A DNA stretch of 64,000 nucleotides from Sessilibacter corallicola (GCF_021290925.1 NZ_JAJSLX010000003.1:248001-312000); one strand, 5' to 3'. Numbered from the stretch's first letter, positions 25,556-33,793 are shown. The notes: a model not told the origin generated them from the letters alone. Numbers and translations: made by a program.

Positions 25556-27142
25556 CAAGTCGAAATTTATGAAAAACGCTATTGAGTGTAGAGAACTTTT
25601 GAGAACATCAAGACAGATATCGTCTGTGTGTATATTAAGATTGTCATCTTTATAATTGTGATGAGCAAAGTAGTTTCTTGATGTCACAAGCTTGAGAATA
25701 CTACTGAAATAGTGTTTTTGTTCTTTACTCCAGTTCTTTCCAGTCTGGCTGGCATTTATTTTACCAAAAATATTCTCTGGCTTATTGTTTAACTCGGTTA
25801 ATCGCCATTTTTCTTTATCTGCTATAGAAAGTAAAATATTGGCTTTTTTCGAAGAGACGTTTAGATCAGCAAATGTCTTTATAACATCTCTTAATGCGTA
25901 GGGAGGTTCTTGTAATGAGAACCTTTGAAAAATCATTCTAATTATGATCTCTGTTCTTATTGTTAGTACAAGGAGATTATCCAAGATTCTAGGTTGTCTA
26001 AACTCTACTAAATTATCACTACTTTCGATATCTTCATGCATGTCATGAAAAGCTCTAATCCAAGGGTAAAATCCGTCAAGAGATTCTAGTTTATTGTATA
26101 TTATTTCTGCAGATAGTGTGGATTCAAAACTATTTAGCTCGGTTGCATAATGTGAGAAAAGAGTTATAAATGTGTTTTTAAAATCATGCTCCTCAAAGTC
26201 AATGACCGTTTTTATTTGTGGGTAATCTTCTATAATCTCAGATTCGCATTCGCATAGACCTGCAATGATTTCATACAAATAATATATATCTCGCTTTAGC
26301 AGTCTTAATGCTGATTGATATAGCTTAGAGTTGTCTTCTTCGTATCTTTTTTTCCAGTCGATGTATTTTTCTACAAGCTTTATCAAATCCTCGTGAAGAT
26401 TTTCTTTTGTACAGTTAGATATCGATAAAATAAATTTTGAAATTTCACCATAACTCCATGACTTATGTGTGCTCGACATATTGTAGAAAGTTATTAGTGT
26501 TACATATAGTGATAATCTATTAAATGTTTCTTCAAATCTTGAAGTCCAGTATTTATCCCTTCTTTTCATTTCTTTGATGAAAATATTCTTTCCATCTTCG
26601 GATGAAACCCACTTTTCAATATTTTTACAATTATCTAAGGTCTCTAAAATAGGGTATATTTTCCAGTATTGAAAATAGCATTCAGATGAATAGAAAGATG
26701 CCCCATTAGAATGTTTGTTTTTCTCAATAGGCTGCCATTCATCTATTTTGTATTTGTCAATAAAACTTGATTTGTATTCTGTATCATAAAGATGTAAAAA
26801 ATCTTCTAGCTTATCTTCCTGACTTGGGAAAATGCAGATGCTATAGCGCCCTACATCACTGCACATATTTTCATTGGAAAATCTTGCTTTAAATTTGGGA
26901 AAGTTTTCCCAGTTTATAAAATACTCTTTTGGGAACTTTAGGATTGTATTTGGCTTTAGCGCATTTTCTTTTATAAGATCTAAAACCCTTAAACCGTATG
27001 GGAATCTGCTTACGCTGATGTATTTCTTTAAAAAATTACCAAACCGTCCATTGCAAACCTTTAGTGAGTTATCATTGATCAAACCGATATCTAGATACCT
27101 ACAATAAAGGTTTAATCTGTCATGTTTAATATTTCTGTACAT
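25550..27142 (-). CDS. Large cassette protein with C-terminal HEPN-like motif
   Basis: 530 aa, soluble, the largest gene in the array. The N-terminal 350 residues match nothing I recognise and are rich in Trp, Tyr and acidic residues. The C-terminal domain (about 385-525) is helical: IRTEIIIRMIFQRFSL, KKANILLSIADKEKW, then KLVTSRNYFAHHNYKDD. The R-N-x-x-A-H-H signature is the catalytic RX4-6H motif of HEPN ribonuclease domains, here with the second conserved His. HEPN proteins are frequent toxins or effectors of anti-phage systems. The gene has an ATG start and its stop overlaps the attC. A role in defence is inference. Confidence 0.75.
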   Translation of the reverse strand: MYRNIKHDRLNLYCRYLDIGLINDNSLKVCNGRFGNFLKKYISVSRFPYGLRVLDLIKENALKPNTILKFPKEYFINWENFPKFKARFSNENMCSDVGRYSICIFPSQEDKLEDFLHLYDTEYKSSFIDKYKIDEWQPIEKNKHSNGASFYSSECYFQYWKIYPILETLDNCKNIEKWVSSEDGKNIFIKEMKRRDKYWTSRFEETFNRLSLYVTLITFYNMSSTHKSWSYGEISKFILSISNCTKENLHEDLIKLVEKYIDWKKRYEEDNSKLYQSALRLLKRDIYYLYEIIAGLCECESEIIEDYPQIKTVIDFEEHDFKNTFITLFSHYATELNSFESTLSAEIIYNKLESLDGFYPWIRAFHDMHEDIESSDNLVEFRQPRILDNLLVLTIRTEIIIRMIFQRFSLQEPPYALRDVIKTFADLNVSSKKANILLSIADKEKWRLTELNNKPENIFGKINASQTGKNWSKEQKHYFSSILKLVTSRNYFAHHNYKDDNLNIHTDDICLDVLKSSLHSIAFFINFDLA

Positions 27143-27163
27143 GTGTTTGTTGAACTCCGTAGG

Positions 27164-27280
27164 GCATAACGCCTAGGTAAACGGCATGATTGCGGGAGTG
27201 AAACTGGGTGCGAAAATGGCCGAAGGCTGGCACCAAGTTGAACGAAACAAATCATGTCCGATTTGACCTGATTGTTATGC
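27164..27280. repeat. attC site, long
   Basis: Left core CATAAC (27165-27170) with GCCTAGGTAAACGG and right core GTTATGC (27274-27280) preceded by CCGATTTGACCTGATT; a long imperfect dyad (CATGATT / AATCATG) fills the interior. Confidence 0.87.
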
Positions 27281-27317
27281 GAGTCATAGAAATGATTTAC
27301 TTTGAAAATTCAGTAAA

Positions 27318-27647
27318 TCAATCATCTTTTTCATGAGCTTTTTGAATAAATTCATAAATTAGCGTAATGACTAAAGTGGACAATGTTATGAGCGTTGTTA
27401 TTGCCAATACTAAAGTGCTAAGCCGATTTTGGTTCCCTTCAATTATTTTTAAAAACGATTTACCTTCTATAAAATCGCTAATAATTGAGGTGGCAATATC
27501 TTCATTAGTGAAATATTTTAGAGCATAGAAACAAACTCTAATCGAAGAGCTTTGTTCAAGTGAGCGATTACTTTCCTCTAAAGTATATTTCCCCTCCTGT
27601 AGTCCTGAAATTAAATCTTCCAATACTATCTTAGGATTGCTGCTCAT
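27318..27647 (-). CDS. Cassette protein with C-terminal transmembrane anchor
   Basis: About 109 aa from ATG 27647, which has a strong GGAGGG ribosome site. The soluble N-terminal part (VLEDLISGLQEGKYTLEESN, SIISDFIEGKSFLKIIEGNQ) is followed by one hydrophobic helix (LVLAITTLITLSTLVITLIY) and a short charged tail. It overlaps the upstream gene by 17 nt, so the two are translationally coupled. The soluble-then-anchor form would suit a membrane-acting effector, but no family is recognised. Confidence 0.65.
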   Translation of the reverse strand: MSSNPKIVLEDLISGLQEGKYTLEESNRSLEQSSSIRVCFYALKYFTNEDIATSIISDFIEGKSFLKIIEGNQNRLSTLVLAITTLITLSTLVITLIYEFIQKAHEKDD

Positions 27648-27981
27648 TTTTCCCTCCAAAAATATTTGTTTGACTGTTGTACATTGTCATATATACCTCT
27701 TTTAGAGCACGTGCGGCTTCTTCTGCTGTCTGAGCATTGGAAAGAGGTATTTCCATTAAACGAAGGGCCATATTCCTCTCTCTAAATTTCTTTGTCATGG
27801 CAATTGCTGGAATGACTGTTACCTCTAAAACAGTAGCCAATAAAGCATTCTCATCTGAGAAATATATATATCCACCTGAAAAAAACAAAAATACTGAGAA
27901 TATGTATAACATGTACTCAGGAATTTTGTTTTCTAGGATTGCTTGATCAATCACTTGCTTAGCACTTCGTATGTAACTCAT
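27631..27981 (-). CDS. Cassette membrane protein, partner of the next gene
   Basis: 116 aa with two hydrophobic segments (about 23-41, MLYIFSVFLFFSGGYIYF, and 46-62) followed by a soluble helix with AQTAEEAARALKEVYMTMYN. First gene of a two-gene cassette; its last codons contain the ribosome site of the second. No family recognised. Confidence 0.65.
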   Translation of the reverse strand: MSYIRSAKQVIDQAILENKIPEYMLYIFSVFLFFSGGYIYFSDENALLATVLEVTVIPAIAMTKKFRERNMALRLMEIPLSNAQTAEEAARALKEVYMTMYNSQTNIFGGKNEQQS

Positions 27982-28024
27982 ATCAATTGCCTTTACTTAC
28001 AAATTACTAAAAATTCTAGATATC

Positions 28025-28075
28025 GCATAACGCTTAGCATCAGCGGCGCGCGCCTTTGGCGCGTGATCTTGCCCC
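28025..28075. repeat. attC site, left half (interrupted by IS)
   Basis: GCATAAC core (28025-28031) with GCTTAGCATCAGC and a GCGCGCGCC / GGCGCG inner stem. The site is then cut by an insertion sequence; its right half resumes at 29225. Confidence 0.75.
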
Positions 28076-28097
28076 GTTAAAATGGACACGCTCTTTT

Positions 28098-28890
28098 TCA
28101 TGCGGTTATTCGCTCATATTCTATCGGTGAACAGTAACCTATTCCCGAATGCAGCCGTTTTCTATTGTAGTAATCATTGATGTATCGGGCCAAGCCATAC
28201 TTCAAATCTTCTGCCGTAGAAAATGTCATATTACGAATAAGTTCTGCTTTCATCGAATGAAAAAATGATTCCATGTGTGCATTATCAGTACACTTTCCTG
28301 GTCTACTAAGACTGTGTTCAATTCCATGCGTTCGGAGTTTTTTTTGATATTCCGAACCTCGATATTCAACGTCACGGTCTGTATGTAAAATCAGCCTTTT
28401 GGGCGGCCGTCGTTTACATAGAGCATTTCTTAAGGTTCTTCGCGTAATTACAGTTGTTCTCTTCGCATCAAGACTCCAACCCACAACACGACGTGAATAC
28501 AGATCCATAATGACTGATAAGTAGTGCCATCGATTTTTCATCTTCAAGTACGTTATGTCCGCTACCCATACCTTATTCTTTTCTCCAGGAACCGCTCCCT
28601 CTGGGCGAAGATTCTCACCTGAGGATAAAAAGCGCTTCATGCCAAGCGCTCTATATGTCACCCGTGTCACTCGGGCAATCAACCCCATTTTTATCTGAAA
28701 TCTTTTTGATGTGCTGCTTAAGTAGCTCATCTGACTTGTGTCGATTCGAGGGTTTCCTATTACACCCATCATAGTAACCGCTACGAGACACACCCAACCA
28801 TTCACAAGTACGTTTGATGTCTAGTTCTTGTCTGAATCTCTTGATGAATCGATATCTTGCTGATGTTCCTCCGCAAGAAACCGTTGCCAC
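28098..28890 (-). pseudogene. IS3-family transposase OrfB, internal deletion
   Basis: The N-terminal part (RYRFIKRFRQELDIKRTCEW then LGVSRSGYYDG) runs to HIKKISDKNG, and the core (KMGLIARVTRVTYRALGMKR, WVADITYLKMKNRWHYLSV, LHTDRDVEYRG, NAHMESFFHSMKAE) continues in another frame. The helix-turn-helix segment normally between them (compare YGSRRITDELKALG in the other IS3 element here) is missing. The DDE residues remain, but the protein cannot be made whole. Confidence 0.85.
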
Positions 28891-28910
28891 TTTTTTAGCA
28901 AGTCAATCTC

Positions 28911-29186
28911 CTATTTAAGTTTCTTGTTCTCTTCCTCAAGCCTTTTAACTTTTGAAAGTTCTTTCGCTTGCATACGATTGGACTCTGTTAATTTCTTGCG
29001 TTTATCTGCCACGATCTTTCCTTCACGATATTCTTTACGCCATCGTGACAGCATAAACGGATGGGTATCAAGTGCAGTAGCCACTTCCTGAACTTGAACA
29101 CCTTGAATCAAACTAAGTTGAACCGCTTTAACTTTAAATTCAGTTGAGTATTGCCAAGTTTTTCTTGGTTGAGTGTATTTGGGCAT
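28911..29186 (-). CDS. IS3-family transposase OrfA
   Basis: 91 aa with the transposase-8 helix-turn-helix (YSTEFKVKAVQLSLIQG, VQEVATALDTHPFMLSRWRK). It ends at TAG after EEENKKLK. The same frame beyond the stop reads EIDLLKKWQRFLAEEHQQD, the usual OrfA tail of this subgroup, so the stop is probably a nonsense mutation. Confidence 0.82.
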   Translation of the reverse strand: MPKYTQPRKTWQYSTEFKVKAVQLSLIQGVQVQEVATALDTHPFMLSRWRKEYREGKIVADKRKKLTESNRMQAKELSKVKRLEEENKKLK

Positions 29187-29224
29187 TGGACACCTCGTCT
29201 TGTTTGACTTGGGTGTCCGTTAAA

Positions 29225-29265
29225 GCGGAGGAAGATCATGGCGATGCTGGTTTGACTTGTTATGT
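29225..29265. repeat. attC site, right half (interrupted by IS)
   Basis: GATGCTGGTTTGACTT followed by right core GTTATGT (29259-29265). It overlaps the stop of the tail-collar-like gene. Together with 28025-28075 it would form one normal attC. Confidence 0.75.
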
Positions 29266-29719
29266 TTTGACACAGAACTTAAGAGCGATATACGCCGGGT
29301 ATATTTCGAAAGGCTTACTTTCACCTACGCTTTTGGTTTCGGCACTAGAGTTAACAAGACTTCCACGCGAAGAAGGTTTTTTAGGTAATAGCTCACCGCT
29401 AGTATAAGTACTATGCACAATTGGAAGCTCAAAGTTTATATTGGGCAAATTGCTCTCGGTAAGCGAATATTTATTTGTACCTCCAGTACCCAGATTTAGT
29501 GTTCGTGCTGAAGGATCGGATTGACCAACAGCAGCAAATATACCTTCCGTTTGCATCGGTGAAATCTGCCCATCCACCAGGACAGCCAGTTAAGTTGAAG
29601 GCAGAGACAGCACCTGATGGAACAAGAGAATTACCAACATCTCTGATTCCTGAGAATGACCACATTATTGCTGCTGTGATTAATGATGCTAAAACTCCTA
29701 CCGTAATTTCTTTCGTCAA
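29260..29719 (-). pseudogene. Phage tail-collar-like small protein, frameshifted
   Basis: The start is TTG at 29719 with AAGGAG seven nt upstream. An N-terminal hydrophobic anchor (VGVLASLITAAIMWSFSG) is followed by LVPSGAVSAFNLTGCPGGWA and DANGRYI, the opening of tail-collar-like domains. One T too many at the ATTTGC triplet (29536-29538 on the plus strand) breaks the frame. Removing it continues with AAVGQSDPSARTLNLGTGGT, NKYSLTESNLPN and the family ending KPFEIYPAYIALKFCVK. Such domains occur in phage tails and in stand-alone bacterial proteins. Confidence 0.72.
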
Positions 29720-29747
29720 AATTTTCTCCTTCTTCGATGCCCAGAAA

Positions 29748-29824
29748 CATAACGCCGCTAGAAGGGGCCGAAAAATCAGAGTGAAACGGCGGTTTTTGGT
29801 CCCTCTGGGCTGGCCTTGTTAGGC
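29748..29824. repeat. attC site
   Basis: Left core CATAAC (29748-29753) with GCCGCTAGAAGGGGCC and right core GTTAGGC (29818-29824) preceded by TCTGGGCTGGCCTT. Confidence 0.85.
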
Positions 29825-30586
29825 GAGCTTAAATTTAGCTTTGAATGATTTAAAACAGTATTCATTGAATTCAATCAGGTTTTCTGAAACTTGAGAAACA
29901 TAGTCAATGTCGACTCCAGTTCTGACATTTCTTTTCTGGAAACCTGTTCTCTTGCAGTAAAGATCATTCGTTCTACCTTTATTGTGAATGACTAGGTTTC
30001 TTCTATAGCTGGCCTCTACAATATTTTCCCAACTTTCAAAATCAGATAGTTTTATATTAAATTTTTCAAAGAAATATTTATCAACATCATCAATACTTCC
30101 ATAACCTAGTTGATCCACTTCCTTTTGAGCCAAATTCACTATGAGTGATTTCATTGAAGTAAAACTTAATACCTCATCGTAAGAAATTTTATTCTTGCTT
30201 TTTAGCGAGAATTTTCTATTAGTTAATATATTAAAAAGATAGTCCTTTAGCATGGCTTCTTGATAAGCAATCAAATATGAGAGAGTCATCTCCGTCAAGA
30301 AGCTTTTGTGCTTCATCGGCACGACGAAATTATTGATAAGTTCGCCTACAGCTTCAGATTTTAAGGATAAACTTTTCTTCCTTTTTGACTCTGATGATAT
30401 AGACTCATCCAAAAACTCGGCTAATTTCTTTAGATCATCTTTGTCATTCTCCTTCAGTTGAACCTTTGGTTTCCTTTTTTGTTTTTTGGTCAATGACTGC
30501 TCAGTAGTATTCACAAACTCCAATATAAGCTTAAGCTCGCCTTTATATTGTGATCTAGTTCTCTTTAAATCCTCTAATAAACTCAT
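29819..30586 (-). CDS. Cassette protein with HEPN-like motif
   Basis: 255 aa, soluble and Lys-rich, mainly helical. About residues 95-245 form a helical domain: FLTEMTLSYLIAYQEAMLKD, then VEASYRRNLVIHNKGRTNDL. The R-N-x-x-x-H-N sequence is the HEPN ribonuclease signature (RX4-6H). The form resembles stand-alone HEPN proteins often found in defence islands. ATG start; the stop overlaps the attC right core. It is the rightmost gene of the array, which would be the most recently added position if attI lay at the right end. Confidence 0.72.
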   Translation of the reverse strand: MSLLEDLKRTRSQYKGELKLILEFVNTTEQSLTKKQKRKPKVQLKENDKDDLKKLAEFLDESISSESKRKKSLSLKSEAVGELINNFVVPMKHKSFLTEMTLSYLIAYQEAMLKDYLFNILTNRKFSLKSKNKISYDEVLSFTSMKSLIVNLAQKEVDQLGYGSIDDVDKYFFEKFNIKLSDFESWENIVEASYRRNLVIHNKGRTNDLYCKRTGFQKRNVRTGVDIDYVSQVSENLIEFNEYCFKSFKAKFKLA

Positions 30587-30601
30587 TTTCTCTTCTTATT
30601 C

Positions 30602-30608
30602 GCCTAAC
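30602..30608. repeat. Lone recombination core at right edge of array
   Basis: GCCTAAC, i.e. GTTAGGC on the minus strand, just upstream of the last cassette gene. It is the expected attI/attC crossover sequence, but no matching partner core is visible to its right. It may be the array-side end of a lost attI or attC. Confidence 0.55.
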
Positions 30609-31016
30609 ATCTTGATACACGCCCCAACGACGCTTTCCCCAAATATACCGTCACAGCAACCTATATTTCGAGTGAATTTTTTCCAACGCTATCCTGAATA
30701 CCGCATAAGGTCAACGTCTCAACCAATTTGGCGCATAAATCATTTTTATTTTACGTCATCCCGACGTATTTCCCCCAAATAGCGCAATCAGTTAACGTTA
30801 TGATTCTTACTGCATTGCTGGGTTTTCTAAAAAATTACCCAAATAACTGTATTGAGCTTGGTTTTTTAGGTTGGTCTTTTCGGAGGGATTTTTGAGAATT
30901 TTTAAACAGGTTTTTGTCGAATGTATTCGATGCCCATTCATTAGAATCTAATGCGGCTTATAGATGAACTATTAACTTTTATTTTACACGGAAAAATTAA
31001 CAGAGTTATCGCACCC
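30609..31016. other. Gene-free region at the array boundary
   Basis: AT-rich. No integrase coding sequence or fragment was seen in any frame. A GTTAAC (30791-30796) is the only other core-like sequence. Probably the site where attI and intI would be in a complete integron. Confidence 0.5.
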
Positions 31017-31907
31017 CTACTCGATCGGTTCAAAAATCTGCTTTTCTGCCTGTACGATTTCATCTAAAAAATCCGCAACTACGGATATTTTTTTCATGCT
31101 TTTCATGCTTTCATGTCTTACTGTCCAATAGCTTCGCTGTAGTTTTTTTTCTGGAAAAAGCGCAATTAAATTGTCGTCGTTATAAACGGCAAAATCATGC
31201 AATACGCCAATGCCTGCGTTAGAGCGAACCATTTCTTGTTGTGCTATTGCACTGGAAACTTCTATTTTCGAGTTCCAATCATTTAAATATTCTTCGTTAT
31301 AATTTAGCTGTTGAGAAAACAATAAATCTTCTACATAGCCAATTAATGTATGGTTTTTAAGGTCTTGCAGTTTTGTGGGTAATCCATGCAATGCTAAGTA
31401 TTCTTTTGATGCGTATAAACCCAATGAGTAGTCGGTTAATTTACGTATTCGTAACCTTCCCTTTACTGGTCGCCCTACCATAATCGCAATATCCGCTTCT
31501 CGCTGCGATAAAGAAAAGCGTTGCGGAACAGGTACAAGCTGAATTTTTAATTTTGGGTATCGTTCAGACAAACGATGAATGCGTGACGATAAAAAAGAAA
31601 TACCAAAACCGTCGGGTGTGCCAATGCGAACGGTTCCTGCCAGAGCATCATCGCCCGTTAATTGCGATGTCTGAATTTGCATAAACTCGGTTTCTATTTT
31701 TTCAGCGCGACCGAGCAATGCGTAGCCTTCTGGGGTGAGCTTGCAGCCGGTGGTACTGCGCTCAAATAATTTGTAGTTCAGTGCTTCTTCAAGCGAGGTG
31801 ATTCGCCGCCCTAATTTGGCTTGACTGGTCCCTAAGCGATTTGCTGCGCCAAGCATCTGGCCCGCTCGGGCGACTGCCAGAAAGTACTTAACATCGTCCC
31901 AATTCAC
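31017..31907 (-). CDS. LysR-family transcriptional regulator
   Basis: 296 aa. N-terminal winged helix (MNWDDVKYFLAVARAGQMLG, LGTSQAKLGRRITSLEEALN) and a periplasmic-binding-like effector domain with GTVRIGTPDGFGISFLSSRI and IQLVPVPQ. It is divergent from the mmsA-like gene across 99 nt, so it probably controls that cluster. It is a paralogue of the LysR at 36062-36970: both share the VRxGxPDGFG and IQLVPVP segments. Confidence 0.92.
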   Translation of the reverse strand: MNWDDVKYFLAVARAGQMLGAANRLGTSQAKLGRRITSLEEALNYKLFERSTTGCKLTPEGYALLGRAEKIETEFMQIQTSQLTGDDALAGTVRIGTPDGFGISFLSSRIHRLSERYPKLKIQLVPVPQRFSLSQREADIAIMVGRPVKGRLRIRKLTDYSLGLYASKEYLALHGLPTKLQDLKNHTLIGYVEDLLFSQQLNYNEEYLNDWNSKIEVSSAIAQQEMVRSNAGIGVLHDFAVYNDDNLIALFPEKKLQRSYWTVRHESMKSMKKISVVADFLDEIVQAEKQIFEPIE

Positions 31908-32006
31908 GGTTTGATCCTCGTTTATGAATAACAGGTATCAAATATTATGTATATAAATGACTAAATCAAGTTCGTATCCTGCCTCTAACCAACACGGAGA
32001 CAGATT

Positions 32007-33506
32007 ATGACGATCAACAACTACATCAATGGCGGCATTGTTAACAGTACATCGGCCCGCACTCAGTCGGTATTTAACCCCGCCCGAGGCGTCGCAGAAA
32101 AAGAGGTTGTTCTCTCTACCGTTGACGAAGTCAACACGGCCGTTGCCGCGGCTAAAGCTGCTTGGCCTGAATGGTCAAAAACACCGCCGCTGCGCCGTGC
32201 ACGTATTCTCGATAAGTTTAAAAGTATTCTGTGGGAACGCGGAGACGAGCTTGCCAGTGTATTGGCGTCGGAGCACGGTAAAACCCACGATGACGCACTC
32301 GGTGAAGTCACCCGTGGTCTTGAAGTGGTTGAGTTTGCGGTCAGTGCGCCGTCGTTCATGAAAGGCGAATTTTCAGAGAACGTCGGCAGTTCGGTAGACA
32401 GCTATAACATTCGCCAATCACTCGGTGTCTGTTGCGGTATTACGCCGTTTAACTTCCCGGCAATGGTGCCGATGTGGATGTTTCCTGTCGCTTTGGTCAC
32501 TGGCAATACGTTTGTACTCAAACCGTCCGAGCGCGTGCCTTCTGCGGCATTACTTTTGGCTCAATGGTTAACGGAATCGGGTTTGCCAGACGGCGTTTTC
32601 AATGTGGTAAATGGCGATAAAGAAGCGGTAGATGCCCTATTGCACCACCCCGATGTAAAAGCGGTCAGCTTTGTGGGATCTACACCCATTGCGAAGTACA
32701 TTCATCAAACAGCAACGGCAAATGGCAAACGTGTACAGGCACTCGGTGGTGCAAAAAACCACGCCATCATCATGCCCGATGCTGACCTTGAAATGACGGC
32801 CAATGCGCTGATGGGTGCGGCTTTCGGTTCTGCCGGAGAACGCTGCATGGCGATTTCGGTTGCGGTTCCCGTAACCGACGCGGTTGCCGATGCCCTGATC
32901 AAAATACTGGTTCCTAAAATTCAAGCCTTAAAAGTGGGGCCTACTACCGACAAAGCCTCTGAAATGGGTCCGTTGGTTACTGAGCAGCATTTGGCAAAAG
33001 TAAAAGGTTACATTGATCAAGGCGAAGCCGAAGGTGCCAATGTGGTTGTCGATGGTCGAACCTTTAAACAAGATCAAGAAGGGTTTGAGAACGGCTATTT
33101 TGTTGGCGGCACATTGTTGGATAACGTCACTGAAGATATGACGGTTTGGCAAGACGAGATTTTTGGTCCGGTGCTTTCCATTGTTCGCAAAAACTCTTAC
33201 CAGGAAGCACTCGACTTAGTGCACAGCCATCAATACGCCAACGGCACTGCAATCTTCACACGCGATGGCGATACCGCGCGCAACTTCGCGCAAGATGTTG
33301 AGGTCGGCATGATTGGTGTGAATGTGCCTATACCTGTGCCAATGGCTTTTCACAGTTTTGGTGGTTGGAAAGCGTCTATCTTTGGCGAGCACCACATGCA
33401 CGGTATGGAAGGTGTGCGTTTTTACACAAGAATCAAAACAACAACCATGCGCTGGCCAACCGGCCAAAGAACCAATCCAGAGTTTACGATGCCAACCTTG
33501 GGTTAA
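32007..33506 (+). CDS. mmsA: CoA-acylating methylmalonate-semialdehyde dehydrogenase family protein
   Basis: 499 aa, ALDH superfamily. MmsA converts methylmalonate semialdehyde (or malonate semialdehyde) with CoA and NAD to propionyl-CoA (acetyl-CoA) in valine and inositol catabolism. Family segments: GVCCGITPFNFPAMVPMWMF, TFVLKPSERVPSAALLLA, VKAVSFVGSTPIAKYI, and the catalytic Cys in GSAGERCMAISVAVPV followed later by WQDEIFGPVLSIV. Length fits the family (about 500). The start has GGAG upstream. First gene after the divergent LysR. Confidence 0.88.
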   Translation: MTINNYINGGIVNSTSARTQSVFNPARGVAEKEVVLSTVDEVNTAVAAAKAAWPEWSKTPPLRRARILDKFKSILWERGDELASVLASEHGKTHDDALGEVTRGLEVVEFAVSAPSFMKGEFSENVGSSVDSYNIRQSLGVCCGITPFNFPAMVPMWMFPVALVTGNTFVLKPSERVPSAALLLAQWLTESGLPDGVFNVVNGDKEAVDALLHHPDVKAVSFVGSTPIAKYIHQTATANGKRVQALGGAKNHAIIMPDADLEMTANALMGAAFGSAGERCMAISVAVPVTDAVADALIKILVPKIQALKVGPTTDKASEMGPLVTEQHLAKVKGYIDQGEAEGANVVVDGRTFKQDQEGFENGYFVGGTLLDNVTEDMTVWQDEIFGPVLSIVRKNSYQEALDLVHSHQYANGTAIFTRDGDTARNFAQDVEVGMIGVNVPIPVPMAFHSFGGWKASIFGEHHMHGMEGVRFYTRIKTTTMRWPTGQRTNPEFTMPTLG

Positions 33507-33542
33507 CTCAGGTTAATTGATCCGTTTATTAGCGTGTTATTG

Positions 33543-33625
33543 TGGTCTGTAAAACTATCTTCCCCTCTGATTTTACGGACCGCTTCGAGAGGTTTGTAGT
33601 GCACAAGCCTCTCTGTTTCTCTGCA
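33543..33625 (+). terminator. Two hairpins after mmsA
   Basis: GGTCTGTAAAA / TTTTACGGACC (33544-33581) and GAGAGG / CCTCTC (33587-33613) followed by a T-rich TGTTTCTC. Likely end of the mmsA transcript, though the T-tract is weak. Confidence 0.5.
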
Positions 33626-33793
33626 AAAATGCACAGCCAACCACACAAATACGCATTTAAACTGTGACAGACACATTCTACTATGTCTTCACAGACGGGA
33701 TCAGACCTACGCAAAAAACAACGCATAACAATAAAAACTTAGCAGCCTTACGGGTTGATAGCTTTGCTTTTGAGTATTGGAGAACGCGACATT

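Larger units (their letters stand above)
28084..29218 (-). mobile_element. IS3-family element, decayed, inserted in an attC
   Basis: Bounded by GGACAC (left) and its complement GTGTCC (right), and flanked by GTTAAA on both sides (28076-28081 and 29219-29224), which may be the target duplication or residual end sequence. At about 1.1 kb it is shorter than a full IS3 element because orfB has an internal deletion. It splits the attC of the tail-collar-like cassette. Confidence 0.82.
10344..30608 (-). mobile_element. Integron cassette array without integrase in view (CALIN-type)
   Basis: About 20 attC-like sites flank successive small gene units, all minus-strand, AT-rich and functionally unrelated. 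In the clear sites the right core (GTTRRRY, e.g. GTTAGCA, GTTATGC, GTTAGGC) overlaps or touches the stop codon of the gene to its right, and the left core (CATAAC, GCTAAC, TCTAAC) lies 50-117 nt away with imperfect internal dyad symmetry. Cassette genes normally read away from attI, so an integrase would be expected just right of 30.6 kb on the plus strand. Only a LysR gene on the minus strand is there. The array therefore fits a CALIN or a remnant whose integrase was lost or lies elsewhere. Confidence 0.85.

Noticed and set aside
10344-30608. CRISPR array interpretation of the regularly repeated attC sites
   Set aside because: The repeats vary in length and sequence, are 0.1 to 2 kb apart and separated by genes, unlike CRISPR repeats and spacers.
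30486-30782. Plus-strand frame across the right array boundary as an integrase remnant
   Set aside because: Its translation shows no tyrosine-recombinase motif and half of it is the antisense of the HEPN-motif gene.
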